Source: Clostridium cellulovorans 743B (lineage in GTDB: Bacteria > Bacillota > Clostridia > Clostridiales > Clostridiaceae). From it: DNA of 64,000 nt. A model generated the notes under the pieces. The model saw only the letters and a program-made list of their open reading frames with translations, ran no database searches and was not told the origin of the DNA. Location: NCBI RefSeq assembly GCF_000145275.1, contig NC_014393.1, positions 1,054,001 through 1,118,000 of the forward strand, read 5' to 3'. Shown here in pieces: positions 55,041-63,847 of the stretch (position 1 is the first letter of the stretch; each line of letters starts with the position of its first letter). Made by a program: the position numbers and the translations under genes.

Positions 55041-55125
55041 ATATATAGGTTTCAATAATGCTTCTACATAAATACCTAGATAGCTTATTGGAATCAATGT
55101 AGAGTTTAAATCAGAATATATGTAT
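55041..55125. repeat. Palindromic repeat, copy C
   Basis: Left end ATATATAGGTTTCAATAATG-CTTCTACATA matches copy A. The right half is more diverged (ATCAATGTAGAG ... ATATATGT). Confidence 0.45.
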
Positions 55126-55204
55126 CTCAAATTCTAATGGAACCTCATATTGGTTTTTCTTGATAAAACTTAAGAAGGATTTCTTTGAATAGGAGTAAGA
55201 ACAT

Positions 55205-56125
55205 ATGAATTTTATAGCTATAGATTTTGAAACAGCAAATGAAAAAAGAAATAGTCCCTGTTCTATTGGTATTGTTGTGGTGAAGAATGGAGAGGTTGTA
55301 GAAAGAATACATCATTTAATCAAACCTAAGGAAATGAGATTTATGCCCATTAATATTGGAATTCATGGCATAAGACCAGCCATGGTTGAAAATGAACCAG
55401 AATTCCATGAAGTATGGGCTAAGATTAAGCATCATTTTAATGAAAGCTTAGTAATAGCTCATAATGCCTCTTTTGATATCTCAGTTTTAAGAAAAAGTGC
55501 AGAGCTTTATGATATAGAATTACCTAGTTTTAAGTATATTTGCACCATGAGGCTGGCTAAAAATTTTTATAGAGGAATTGAGAATGCAAAATTAAATACA
55601 GTGAATGACTTTTTAGGATATGAGTTTAAACACCATGATGCATTATATGATGCGCTTGCTTGTAGCAACATATTACTGAATATATCGGAAGAACTCAGGT
55701 GTAAGGATATTGATGAAATATCTAAATTGATAGGGGTAACTATTGGAGCTGTAGATAATGATGACTACAAACCATCGAAGGCAGAGGGGAGACCTATTAA
55801 AATATCTAGCAGAAATTATTGCCCTAAAAAGGAAAATATATATGAAAGATTTGAGAAGGATGCTTTTAAAGATGAAGTAGTAGTATTTACTGGAAGGTTA
55901 TGCTCTATGGCTAGAGATGAAGCCATGAGATTAGTTAGGAGACTAGGGGGAACTGCAGGAAGTTCTGTTACTAAAAAGACAACAATCCTAGTAACTAATA
56001 CGAAGGATCCAAAGGAGTTACGTAAAGAAGAAATGAGCACTAAGCTTAGAAAAGCAACAGACTTAAGTGAAAAAGGGCAAAATATAAGATTCTTAAATGA
56101 AGAGGACTTTCTGAATATACGGTAA
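55205..56125 (+). CDS. DEDDh 3'-5' exonuclease with C-terminal BRCT domain
   Basis: A 306-aa protein. The exonuclease domain (~1-165) has ExoI D7-x-E9 (IDFETAN), ExoII AHNASFD and ExoIII HHDALYDA. A ~60-residue linker follows, then a BRCT domain (~228-306; VVFTGRLCSMARDEAMRLVRRLGGTAGSSVTKKTTILV) like that of NAD-dependent DNA ligase. Probably DNA repair or proofreading; the BRCT may bind DNA ends or partners. Confidence 0.92.
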   Translation: MNFIAIDFETANEKRNSPCSIGIVVVKNGEVVERIHHLIKPKEMRFMPINIGIHGIRPAMVENEPEFHEVWAKIKHHFNESLVIAHNASFDISVLRKSAELYDIELPSFKYICTMRLAKNFYRGIENAKLNTVNDFLGYEFKHHDALYDALACSNILLNISEELRCKDIDEISKLIGVTIGAVDNDDYKPSKAEGRPIKISSRNYCPKKENIYERFEKDAFKDEVVVFTGRLCSMARDEAMRLVRRLGGTAGSSVTKKTTILVTNTKDPKELRKEEMSTKLRKATDLSEKGQNIRFLNEEDFLNIR

Positions 56126-56139
56126 TAGGAGTGGCTTTT

Positions 56140-56973
56140 ATGAAATATAAAATTGGGGAATTGTCTAATCTTCTTAATGTTTCTACAAATACAGTGAGAA
56201 GATATGAAAAGGCTGGTTATATTACATCTAAAAGATCTGAAAATAGTAATTACCGATACTATAGTGAAGATAACATAACTAAGTTTATGACTGTAAGACT
56301 GTTACGAAAGTATGGCTTTACACATACGGAAATAGCAAGTATGAAAAACAGTGAAATGTCGAGCTTAATATCTGCATATGAAAATCGAATTGAGAAAATG
56401 GATGAGCAAATTAGTTATTTAACTAGCTTAAGACATAGAGTTAAAGATGATTTACTTTTAATGAAGAAGGTTGATGAATTTAAAGAGGTATGTTACATAA
56501 GAGATTGTGTTGATTTATCATATGTAATTTATCAAAGTGGAGATAAGCTTTTAAAAGAATCCAAAAGGATAACTACAGTACAGGACTATTTATATATATC
56601 ACCAGAGGTACAAAGAATTTATTTGATTAGAAAAGAAGATATAGAAAATGATAATATAATTTTAAATGTTGGATGGGCGATAAAATCCATTCATTTAGAA
56701 AGATATAAAATAGAAGAAAATGAATATACAGAAAGATATGAAAAACGTAGATCTTTGTTTAGTTTGGTTAAGCTTCCTGTAAAAACAGAAGATGCTGGGA
56801 AATCGACTAACGGACAATTGAAAGAAATTTTATTAGATAAATCCTTTAAATATATTGAAGAAAACCACTTCAAAATAGATGGTGATGTTATTGGAGTGGT
56901 AATTACTAATGTTATAGAAGAGAATCAAGAAATTCAGTATATTCTAATGTGTGTCCCAATAGTACATAGATAA
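56140..56973 (+). CDS. MerR-family transcriptional regulator
   Basis: A 277-aa MerR regulator. The N-terminal winged HTH (YKIGELSNLLNVSTNTVRRYEKAGYITSKR ... YRYYSEDNI) is followed by a coiled coil (~85-120) and a ~150-residue unrecognised effector domain. I chose ATG 56140, after AGGAG, over GTG 56131. It starts 14 bp after the exonuclease stop. A promoter with the 19-bp MerR-type spacer lies directly downstream, before the esterase gene. Confidence 0.9.
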   Translation: MKYKIGELSNLLNVSTNTVRRYEKAGYITSKRSENSNYRYYSEDNITKFMTVRLLRKYGFTHTEIASMKNSEMSSLISAYENRIEKMDEQISYLTSLRHRVKDDLLLMKKVDEFKEVCYIRDCVDLSYVIYQSGDKLLKESKRITTVQDYLYISPEVQRIYLIRKEDIENDNIILNVGWAIKSIHLERYKIEENEYTERYEKRRSLFSLVKLPVKTEDAGKSTNGQLKEILLDKSFKYIEENHFKIDGDVIGVVITNVIEENQEIQYILMCVPIVHR

Positions 56974-56980
56974 AACTATA

Positions 56981-57011
56981 TTGACTATGACATTGTGTCA
57001 GACTTTATAAT
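56981..57011 (+). promoter_or_regulatory. MerR-type promoter with 19-bp spacer and dyad
   Basis: TTGACT (56981-56986), 19-bp spacer, TATAAT (57006-57011). The spacer contains the perfect dyad TGACA-TTG-TGTCA (56988-57000). Overlong 19-20 bp spacers with a central dyad are the hallmark of MerR-activated promoters, and a merR gene ends just 7 bp upstream. Confidence 0.8.
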
Positions 57012-57061
57012 TGATATTAGCGTAAAAACGCGAATACTAATTATGGAGAGTGGAATAAGAA

Positions 57062-58909
57062 ATGGAAACAACGGTAAAAAGGCACATGAGATACCTATTA
57101 GCAGCAATGTTGACTACAGCATTTTGTCTTGGAAGTGGAAGCGTAGCTAAAAAGGTTACAGCAAAACCAGTGAATCCTAAAGCAGCTGATTCTTCTAACA
57201 TATGGATTGTAGGAGATTCAACAGTAAGTAGCTTTACAGATAACTATTATTATCCAAGATACGGATGGGGCACTCAGATTGGAAATTATCTTGATGGCTC
57301 ATTTACAATACAAAACCTTGCATTGTCAGGTCGAAGTTCAAAAAGCTATACAGTTGACCAACAGTATAGTACATTACTTAGCGGAATGAAGAGTGGGGAT
57401 TACTTGCTTGTAGGTTTTGGACATAATGATGAAAAATTAGAAGCAGAAAGATATACAAATCCAAATGGAACATATTTAGATAAAGGTTCATTTGCTAATT
57501 CTTTATATGAAAATTACATTAAACCAGCGCAGACAGCAGGTTGTAAAGTAGTACTGTGTACTCCTATTGTTAGAAGAACTGAGACTGGAGTATGGAGTGA
57601 TTCAAATCTTCATATTACAACAACTTTTGGAGGCTTTGCTGGTGGAGATTATCCACAGGCTATTAGGGAACTAGGAAAAACTCTTAACATACCAGTAGTT
57701 GATATGACAGCTTTAACTAAAGCTTTGTATGAAAAATTAGGCTCAGATGAGACTTTAAATCTACATGCATGGACATCATCAAAATCAGTAAGTGTAGATA
57801 ATACTCATACGAATATTTGGGGTGCAAAATATAATGCATATTTAATAACAAAAGCAATTAAAGAATTAGCTGTAGCTGGATTTGCAGAACATGTAATTAA
57901 TGCTGCAGCACCAACTAAAGCAGATTCATTAGTATCAAATCCTAATTACAAGGTATCCACATATACTGGTGAGTTAAAACAAAGTGCTTTATGGGGAGAC
58001 TGTGGAATTTGGAAAGGTACTGTATTTGGAGATGTTGGATTAGAGCCAAGCACTGAAAATCAAATCCTTGAGAAGGACAGCGATGGAAACATGCATATTG
58101 CAGTATCAAACAATAAGGGAAAAATAGCAAGTACCTCTGATGGAATTGCAATGTATTATTATAAAGTTCCTGTGAAGAGTAAGTTTACTTTAACAGCAAA
58201 GGCAAAAATCAATAAATTAGCTTTAAATGATCAAGTATCCTTTGGACTAATGGCTAGGGATGAAATGTATATTGATTATAATACAATGGGAGCGCTTGGT
58301 GATTATGTTGTAGCAGGACCTTTAAAGCTAACTAAGACAGGCAATGTTTGGAATTGTTTTGCAAGAAAAAGCGGAGCCCTTATAAAAGGGGGAACCTGCA
58401 CAAACTCAATTGCTGTTGGAGACACTGTAAATCTTTCCATCCAAAGCAACTCAGATGGATACGCATGTACATTTGGTAATGAAGCTACTATAACTGGAGG
58501 CTTCGATTTTAATCTTACAAGCATCGATCCGAATTATGTTTACGTAGGTATGTTTGCAGCGCGAAATGCAGATATTACATATAGCGATATTAAATTAGTA
58601 GTTGACGGAGTTGATATTACTGCTAGTGGTAGCAGTTCTAAAACACCTAACACCGATGGACCTACTAACGGTGGGGGTAACTCTAATACTGTTGATAAGA
58701 TTAATACAACTACTGACCCAGTAGATAAAACAGAGGTACAAGTAGGAACAGCAGATAATAGTTCTTTGGTGATAGCTGGTGAAGATATTAAAATAGTAGG
58801 TAGCTTACCTGAAACAGGGACTTTTATTAATAGCAAAATGCTTATTTACATTGGTGGGATCATTTCAATGTTAGGAACTGCAATGTTTATAGTAGGTAGA
58901 AAAAAGTAA
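57062..58909 (+). CDS. LPxTG-anchored CE12 rhamnogalacturonan acetylesterase
   Basis: A 615-aa exported protein. Signal peptide ~1-42. The SGNH/GDSL esterase domain (~45-275) has nucleophile S53 (GDSTV), oxyanion N122 (GHND) and D246-x2-H249 (DNTHTN), the CE12 arrangement. A beta-sandwich of unknown family follows (~290-515), then a Thr/Asn-rich spacer. The end is a sortase signal LPETG (~580), a TM helix and GRKK. It deacetylates pectic rhamnogalacturonan at the cell surface (function from family). Confidence 0.9.
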   Translation: METTVKRHMRYLLAAMLTTAFCLGSGSVAKKVTAKPVNPKAADSSNIWIVGDSTVSSFTDNYYYPRYGWGTQIGNYLDGSFTIQNLALSGRSSKSYTVDQQYSTLLSGMKSGDYLLVGFGHNDEKLEAERYTNPNGTYLDKGSFANSLYENYIKPAQTAGCKVVLCTPIVRRTETGVWSDSNLHITTTFGGFAGGDYPQAIRELGKTLNIPVVDMTALTKALYEKLGSDETLNLHAWTSSKSVSVDNTHTNIWGAKYNAYLITKAIKELAVAGFAEHVINAAAPTKADSLVSNPNYKVSTYTGELKQSALWGDCGIWKGTVFGDVGLEPSTENQILEKDSDGNMHIAVSNNKGKIASTSDGIAMYYYKVPVKSKFTLTAKAKINKLALNDQVSFGLMARDEMYIDYNTMGALGDYVVAGPLKLTKTGNVWNCFARKSGALIKGGTCTNSIAVGDTVNLSIQSNSDGYACTFGNEATITGGFDFNLTSIDPNYVYVGMFAARNADITYSDIKLVVDGVDITASGSSSKTPNTDGPTNGGGNSNTVDKINTTTDPVDKTEVQVGTADNSSLVIAGEDIKIVGSLPETGTFINSKMLIYIGGIISMLGTAMFIVGRKK

Positions 58910-58961
58910 GTAAGCGTCAAAAATTCGACGCATAATACTTTGAAAAAGTATATGAAATAAT

Positions 58962-58996
58962 AGCCTCAGTAGAGTACAATTTTTCTACTGGGGCTT
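58962..58996 (+). terminator. Terminator after CE12 esterase
   Basis: AGCCTCAGTAGA / TCTACTGGGGCT hairpin. Confidence 0.7.
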
Positions 58997-59220
58997 AAGT
59001 TCAAATATAGAGTTAGACAATCAAGAGTGAACCTATTACAAAATGAAATATGACATAATTTCAACTAGGTAATTTTTTATATGCATTAAAAAAAGAATAT
59101 GATGATGAGATTAATTAGAAAAATGAAAACTAGTTAAAGTTTTGAAATATTATTATTCTCAAATATAATTCCCCCATATGTAGTTAAAGCCGTTTAGTTA
59201 GTGGTTTTCAAAGCAATATA

Positions 59221-59264
59221 AAAGGTGTCGTTGAAATGTAGAATATTTCAACAACACCTTTTTT
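59221..59264. terminator. Bidirectional terminator between convergent genes
   Basis: AAAGGTGTCGTTGAAAT / ATTTCAACAACACCTTT stem with a T-run on the plus strand and a T-rich stretch on the minus strand. The rest of the 58910-59367 gap shows no gene. Confidence 0.8.
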
Positions 59265-59367
59265 GTTACAAGTATCTACTGAATGGATGTAACAGCATAA
59301 CTTGAAATGTCTATATTTTTTCTAGTTGAATTTAAGAGTTAATTGAACCCTTAAAAATCAAATTTTT

Positions 59368-60582
59368 TTATGAACTCATACCACTCATTATAGCGTTGAT
59401 TATTCCTTGTTGAGTTACAGTAGCTGAAGATCTGTTAAATAATCCAAAGCCATAGTTTCCATTATAACCGTTGTCCCAAACTATTGGAACTGATTTATAT
59501 TTCTTTGCAGTTGAGCATACTGCTTTTGCAAATGCAGCACGATAAGTATTATTTGAAGAATCTGCAAATGACTTGTCTACTGCACCGAATTCACCAATAA
59601 CAACTGGGTATCCTTGAGTTACGAATTTATTGTACATAGATTGGAATTGTGAATTTAAGTAATCTTCTTGTCCCCAAGTTGATTTTTTTGCACTATTAGT
59701 AGCTGTAGCTCCCCATTGAGTTATGTTGGTTGATTCTTCACCACAGAAATCCCAAGGTGAATAGTAGTGAACTGAGATCATTATTCTCTTTTCAGAACTT
59801 GGTACAGTTGTGGATCTGTAAGTGTCTTTAGGAAGAGCAAAACCGTAGTTTCCTGCAGTATAATCAATGTTTGTATTCCAACCAGGAATTAGAAGCCATC
59901 TTGCGCTGTTATTTCCTCCAGTTTTTCTTACAGTATCAACGAAAATTTGATTATAAGCATTTATGTTTGAATAGTAAGTTGTATTAGGATTACCATAAGT
60001 TCCATCGAATTCTTCATTCATAGATTCAAATACTAATTTTTCATCATAATTTACAAAAGTATTTGCAATTTGTTGCCATACCTTTGTATATTTTGCTTTA
60101 ATAGTAGTTTGGTCACTTGAATTACATAATAACCATGAGCCAGAAACTGAATGATAACCATCTCCGTGGACGTTAATGATTACAGTTAAGCCTTGGCTAT
60201 AAGCATAATCAACAACTTGTTTAACTCTAGCCATCCAAGTTGAGTTAATTGTATAGTTTGGTGCAGGTCCTATATAATTTAAATATGATACTGGAATACG
60301 GATTGTTTTGAAACCAGCTGCTTTTACTTTTTGAATTAATGCTTGTGTAACTGTTGGATTTCCCCAAGCAGTTTCGCTTGGTATACCGTTAATGCTTGCT
60401 TCAAGTTGATTTCCTAAGTTCCAACCAGCTCCCATAGCTGTAACAACTTGTGTAGCATTTAATTGATTAAAATCAGATGTCATAGTTGCAGCAGATACTG
60501 AAGTAGCAGGACCAGCTGATATAGATGTAGCTAATAAAGCCGTAGCAAGTAATAAAGACTTTAATAATTTACCTTTTGACAT
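59368..60582 (-). CDS. Secreted GH5_4-type endoglucanase
   Basis: A 404-aa cellulase. Signal peptide ~1-32. The catalytic domain (~38-404) has GWNLGNQLEA, acid/base E190 (SMNEEFDG) and nucleophile E331 (VIGEFGAVDK). No linker, CBM or dockerin follows, so it is a single-domain free enzyme. I chose ATG 60582 after AAGGGG. It is preceded by ~840 bp with cre-like sites, consistent with catabolite repression. Confidence 0.93.
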   Translation of the reverse strand: MSKGKLLKSLLLATALLATSISAGPATSVSAATMTSDFNQLNATQVVTAMGAGWNLGNQLEASINGIPSETAWGNPTVTQALIQKVKAAGFKTIRIPVSYLNYIGPAPNYTINSTWMARVKQVVDYAYSQGLTVIINVHGDGYHSVSGSWLLCNSSDQTTIKAKYTKVWQQIANTFVNYDEKLVFESMNEEFDGTYGNPNTTYYSNINAYNQIFVDTVRKTGGNNSARWLLIPGWNTNIDYTAGNYGFALPKDTYRSTTVPSSEKRIMISVHYYSPWDFCGEESTNITQWGATATNSAKKSTWGQEDYLNSQFQSMYNKFVTQGYPVVIGEFGAVDKSFADSSNNTYRAAFAKAVCSTAKKYKSVPIVWDNGYNGNYGFGLFNRSSATVTQQGIINAIMSGMSS

Positions 60583-60773
60583 AATAAAAAACCCCTTCAA
60601 AATTTATTTTTTATATTTGCTATTTTAATTGAAAAGTAAGAAAAATCTTAATGCTAACAAGAAGTATATTTTTAGCCATAGTAGATTAAATACGTTCATT
60701 AACAATTGTTTTACCGAATTGTATAAAGTGCATAACTTATCTACAAATAATAAAATAAAAGAGTTCGATTTAT

Positions 60774-60788
60774 AATAATCGTTTCCAA
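60774..60788 (-). promoter_or_regulatory. cre-like site (in repeat unit 1)
   Basis: The minus-strand reading TTGGAAACGATTATT matches the CcpA consensus WTGNAANCGNWNNCW except one position. Confidence 0.5.
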
Positions 60789-60995
60789 AACATATATAGC
60801 GTTGATGATATATTTTTTTATAAGATATAAAAACTTAATAAAATGGTTTTAAGAAGTGATTACAAATTACTAATTTTTTTATAGTTATCGTTTCCAGACT
60901 ATATATGAATTGTGTGAAAAAATAAATAAATTATGCTACAAAAACTTAATAAAATGGATTTAAAAAGTGGGTATAATTTGCTAATATATTATAAG
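60775..60995. repeat. ~110-bp tandem repeat in cellulase leader
   Basis: Two adjacent diverged copies (60775-60883, 60884-60995). Each starts ATCGTTTCCA and carries AAAAACTTAATAAAATGG at the same offset (60829 and 60940), then TTTAA.AAGTG and CTAAT. Confidence 0.75.
60883..60897 (-). promoter_or_regulatory. cre-like site (in repeat unit 2)
   Basis: The minus-strand reading CTGGAAACGATAACT fits WTGNAANCGNWNNCW except the first base. Confidence 0.6.
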
Positions 60996-61077
60996 ATATA
61001 TGACTAAAGAAATGCTGCGAATTAGTTTAAGATTATCGTTACAAAAATAGTTTTGTGATTTTATTGATACAATGTGA

Positions 61078-61127
61078 GAAAACGTTTTCCTTAAGTCTAT
61101 AATACAGAAAACGTTTCCTGATGTAAA
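61078..61127 (-). promoter_or_regulatory. Minus-strand promoter with two LacI/CcpA-type operators
   Basis: TTTACA (complement of 61122-61127), 17-bp spacer, TATTAT (complement of 61099-61104). A palindrome core GAAAACGTTTCC (61107-61118) lies between the two boxes, and GAAAACGTTTTC (61078-61089, perfect palindrome) lies just past the start point. It reads toward the GH5 cellulase ~500 bp away. Confidence 0.65.
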
Positions 61128-61427
61128 ACTCAAAATTTCCTTAAAAAACTTAATTTAGTCTCAAAAAGGCTAAAAATATGCAAAAAAATCTATTTTTCGC
61201 ATTGTAGCTTTAGTTATTAAAATTTTTTAGCAGTTATGGCTTAATAAAGTTAAATAAAACACTATTTTACATTGAATTCATATGGGTAAAATGTCACAAT
61301 ATGGAGTGAGATGAAGTATAATAACATGCTCATGAGAATTGTAAAAGTCTTAAAGCAAAAATTTCTTTTCTAAGGTGAAAATTGATTTTTTAGCAATATT
61401 TATTTCATTGAGATTTTCAATGTTAAA

Positions 61428-61748
61428 TTAATGAATTAAAGATATTTCACCACTACCAGTTATAACCAGAGTTTCTGGTCCTTTTATAGGACCAATTCTT
61501 AAGTTTTCTTTTTCATTGCTAAGTTTTACAAATAATATCTGAGCACCATTAGCGTCGAGCAATGTAATAGTAACAGGTTTATCAGGCGTTACCAGTTTGA
61601 TATTTCGATAATATCCTAAGTGCTCAGAAGAGATATTATAAATACCTTCTTTTAAAGTAGTTGATACGGGAGATTGTTGAGCTTGGGAGATTTGACCGAA
61701 CATAAAAATAGATATTATAAAAACTATGAAAAATCGTTTTATTTGCAT
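61428..61748 (-). CDS. Small secreted protein, unknown
   Basis: A 106-aa protein with a clear signal peptide (MQIKRFFIVFIISIFMFGQISQAQ) and a short beta-rich mature part (YRNIKLVTPDKPVTITLLD ... IGPIKGPETLVITGSG). Not recognised. I chose ATG 61748 after GAGGTG; GTG 61757 lies inside the ribosome binding site. Confidence 0.7.
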   Translation of the reverse strand: MQIKRFFIVFIISIFMFGQISQAQQSPVSTTLKEGIYNISSEHLGYYRNIKLVTPDKPVTITLLDANGAQILFVKLSNEKENLRIGPIKGPETLVITGSGEISLIH

Positions 61749-61812
61749 ATTGATCACCTCTTACTATTAGTATTTTAGTTTGGCAGTGACAATATACTAA
61801 AGAAATAAGAAA

Positions 61813-61851
61813 AGCAACTGAATCGCTAATGATTCAGTTGCTTTTTAAATG
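61813..61851 (-). terminator. Terminator after first CARDB gene
   Basis: AGCAACTGAATC / GATTCAGTTGCT hairpin, AT-rich on both sides. Confidence 0.75.
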
Positions 61852-61855
61852 AAAA

Positions 61856-62653
61856 TTAGTTTGTAACTGTAATATACATTGATGTTTTATTGTTACTCTC
61901 AGAAAATTCACCAAGATAGTTTTCAGGGTCTACTTCTACTGTGATTTTATAGGTCCCAGGAGTTCCAAAGGTATAAAGTAGTGCACTGTTGCCATTGTCT
62001 ACAGTAGTGTAAGCAGGAACTGGTAGGTGATAACCAGCGCCAACTGGAGTATCATTAACATACCATGCAATATTGAAGCCACTACCAGTATGCTCACCTA
62101 AATTTTGAACAGCAGTATTAAAAGTTATTTGTTGCCAAACTTTTGGAGAAGCCAATGAAGCTGTAATTGGAGTTGCAACAAGATCTATGCTAGGTACAAA
62201 AATTGTGGTAGATACTCTATTATTAGTTTCATTAAATTCTGATATATGATTGTCGCTATCTACTTCGAAGGTAATGGTGTATGTTCCAGGATTCTTAAAA
62301 GTATAAGAAAGACTACTATTTCCATTCATTACCGTACGTCCTTCTGGCACTTCTCCATGTCCACCATAACCAACTTGTACATTATTAACATACCATTTAA
62401 TATTAAATGATTCGGCGGTTACTCCATTATTTCTGATGCCACTATCAAATAGAATAGCCTCTCCAGTTTTTAATGGTTGTGAATATGTAATAGGAGTAGG
62501 GGTTAAATCTGCGCGGGTATTTGCAACTATAGTAGGAACACTAGATGCAGCAAAGGTAGGTATAGGGGTACCTAAGGTAGTAGCAACTAAAGCTGCAGAG
62601 AATAGAATACCTTTTAAAAATTTAGTTGTTTTAAATGTTTTTGAAAATCTCAT
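61856..62653 (-). CDS. Secreted two-CARDB-domain protein (paralogue 1)
   Basis: A 265-aa exported protein. Signal peptide ~1-35, then two CARDB (Ig-like beta-sandwich) domains, ~40-155 and ~160-265. Each has NVQVGYGG/NDTPVGAG and GTYTI/KITxEVD. Ends TSMYITVTN exactly like its neighbour. CARDB domains act in adhesion or binding; role unknown. I chose ATG 62653 after AAAGGAGG. Confidence 0.88.
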   Translation of the reverse strand: MRFSKTFKTTKFLKGILFSAALVATTLGTPIPTFAASSVPTIVANTRADLTPTPITYSQPLKTGEAILFDSGIRNNGVTAESFNIKWYVNNVQVGYGGHGEVPEGRTVMNGNSSLSYTFKNPGTYTITFEVDSDNHISEFNETNNRVSTTIFVPSIDLVATPITASLASPKVWQQITFNTAVQNLGEHTGSGFNIAWYVNDTPVGAGYHLPVPAYTTVDNGNSALLYTFGTPGTYKITVEVDPENYLGEFSESNNKTSMYITVTN

Positions 62654-62762
62654 ATAAAAACCTCCTTTATATACTGTAAATAAGGTATTCACAGTATATA
62701 TATAAACTCTTTTTGACTAAAGTAATTTCATACCTATATCTTATCAGCGTTATTACTTAAGT

Positions 62763-63593
62763 TTAGTTAGTAACTGTAATATACATTGATGTTTTGTTAT
62801 TTTCTTCAAAGGCTTCATTTATACCATATCCAGCATCGACTTCCACGGTGATCTTATACGTTCCTGGAGTTCCAAAGGTGTAATCTAGTGCACTGTTACC
62901 GTTGTCCACAGTACTGTGACCAGGAATTGAATTATGACCACCGAAGCCTACAGGAGTATCATTAACATACCATGCAATAGCGAAGTCACCACTATTTTGG
63001 TAGCCTGTGTTCTTCACACTTGTGTTAAATGTTATTTTTTGCCAAACTTTTGGGTAAGCTAATGAACTAGTGATTTGTGTTGGCTCAAGATCTACTGGAT
63101 ATATAAAAATATATGTAGTAACAGAATTGTTAGCTTCATTTTGTTCTGCAAGTTGATTATCAGCATCTACCTGAAAAGTTATTTTATATGTTCCTGGTGA
63201 GTTAAAAGTATAAAGAAGTTGGCTATTACCGTCCATCACTGTTGTATGACTTCCTATTCCATTGTGTGGCCCATAAGCAACTTGTATATCATTAACAAAC
63301 CATTTTACATTAAATCCAGATGTAGGTAGATAACCCCAATTTTTAACTCCACTATCAAAAAGCATTACTTGTCCAACTGTTTGTTGCTGTTGACAAGAAA
63401 TAGGTGTTGGATACACATCTGGACGCAAATCAGGTAAAGGTCTAGGTCCACCTATAGGGCCAGTGTAACCTGGTAGAAGAGATGTACCAGCATATACAGG
63501 TAGACTTGTGCATAAAGTAGTAGCGATTAGAAGGGTAGAAAGTGTAAGCTTTCTAAAGAATCCATTAGTTTTTAATGTTTTTAATAATCTCAT
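62763..63593 (-). CDS. Secreted two-CARDB-domain protein (paralogue 2)
   Basis: A 276-aa paralogue of the preceding CARDB protein, with a signal peptide (~1-36), a Pro/Gly-rich segment (GYTGPIGGPRPLPDLRP) and two CARDB domains. The C-terminal domain is closest to that of paralogue 1 (GFGGHNSIPGHSTVDNGNSA versus GAGYHLPVPAYTTVDNGNSA). AAAAGGAGG precedes the ATG; the two genes lie 109 bp apart, same strand. Confidence 0.88.
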   Translation of the reverse strand: MRLLKTLKTNGFFRKLTLSTLLIATTLCTSLPVYAGTSLLPGYTGPIGGPRPLPDLRPDVYPTPISCQQQQTVGQVMLFDSGVKNWGYLPTSGFNVKWFVNDIQVAYGPHNGIGSHTTVMDGNSQLLYTFNSPGTYKITFQVDADNQLAEQNEANNSVTTYIFIYPVDLEPTQITSSLAYPKVWQKITFNTSVKNTGYQNSGDFAIAWYVNDTPVGFGGHNSIPGHSTVDNGNSALDYTFGTPGTYKITVEVDAGYGINEAFEENNKTSMYITVTN

Positions 63594-63847
63594 AAAAAAC
63601 CTCCTTTTAGTACGTTATTCTTTTATAAAAAATGGGCAATAACCCAAATTTCAGGGTATATAAAATTATACCAATTATAAAGAAATCTGTATTGTATAAA
63701 AACGACACAACAATGAAATTTATCCTAAAAGTTACTTGGATTAGTCACTAAAACATGCTTCTAACATACACTTTATATACTATCTTACACCTTATATTCC
63801 AGCTTACACTTTATGCTCTAACATATAACGACTCTCCTAACATACAA

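Noticed and set aside
61139..61420. CRISPR or riboswitch in the cellulase upstream region
   Set aside because: The repeats there are two tandem ~110-bp copies and palindromic operators, without regular repeat-spacer spacing; no riboswitch core recognised.
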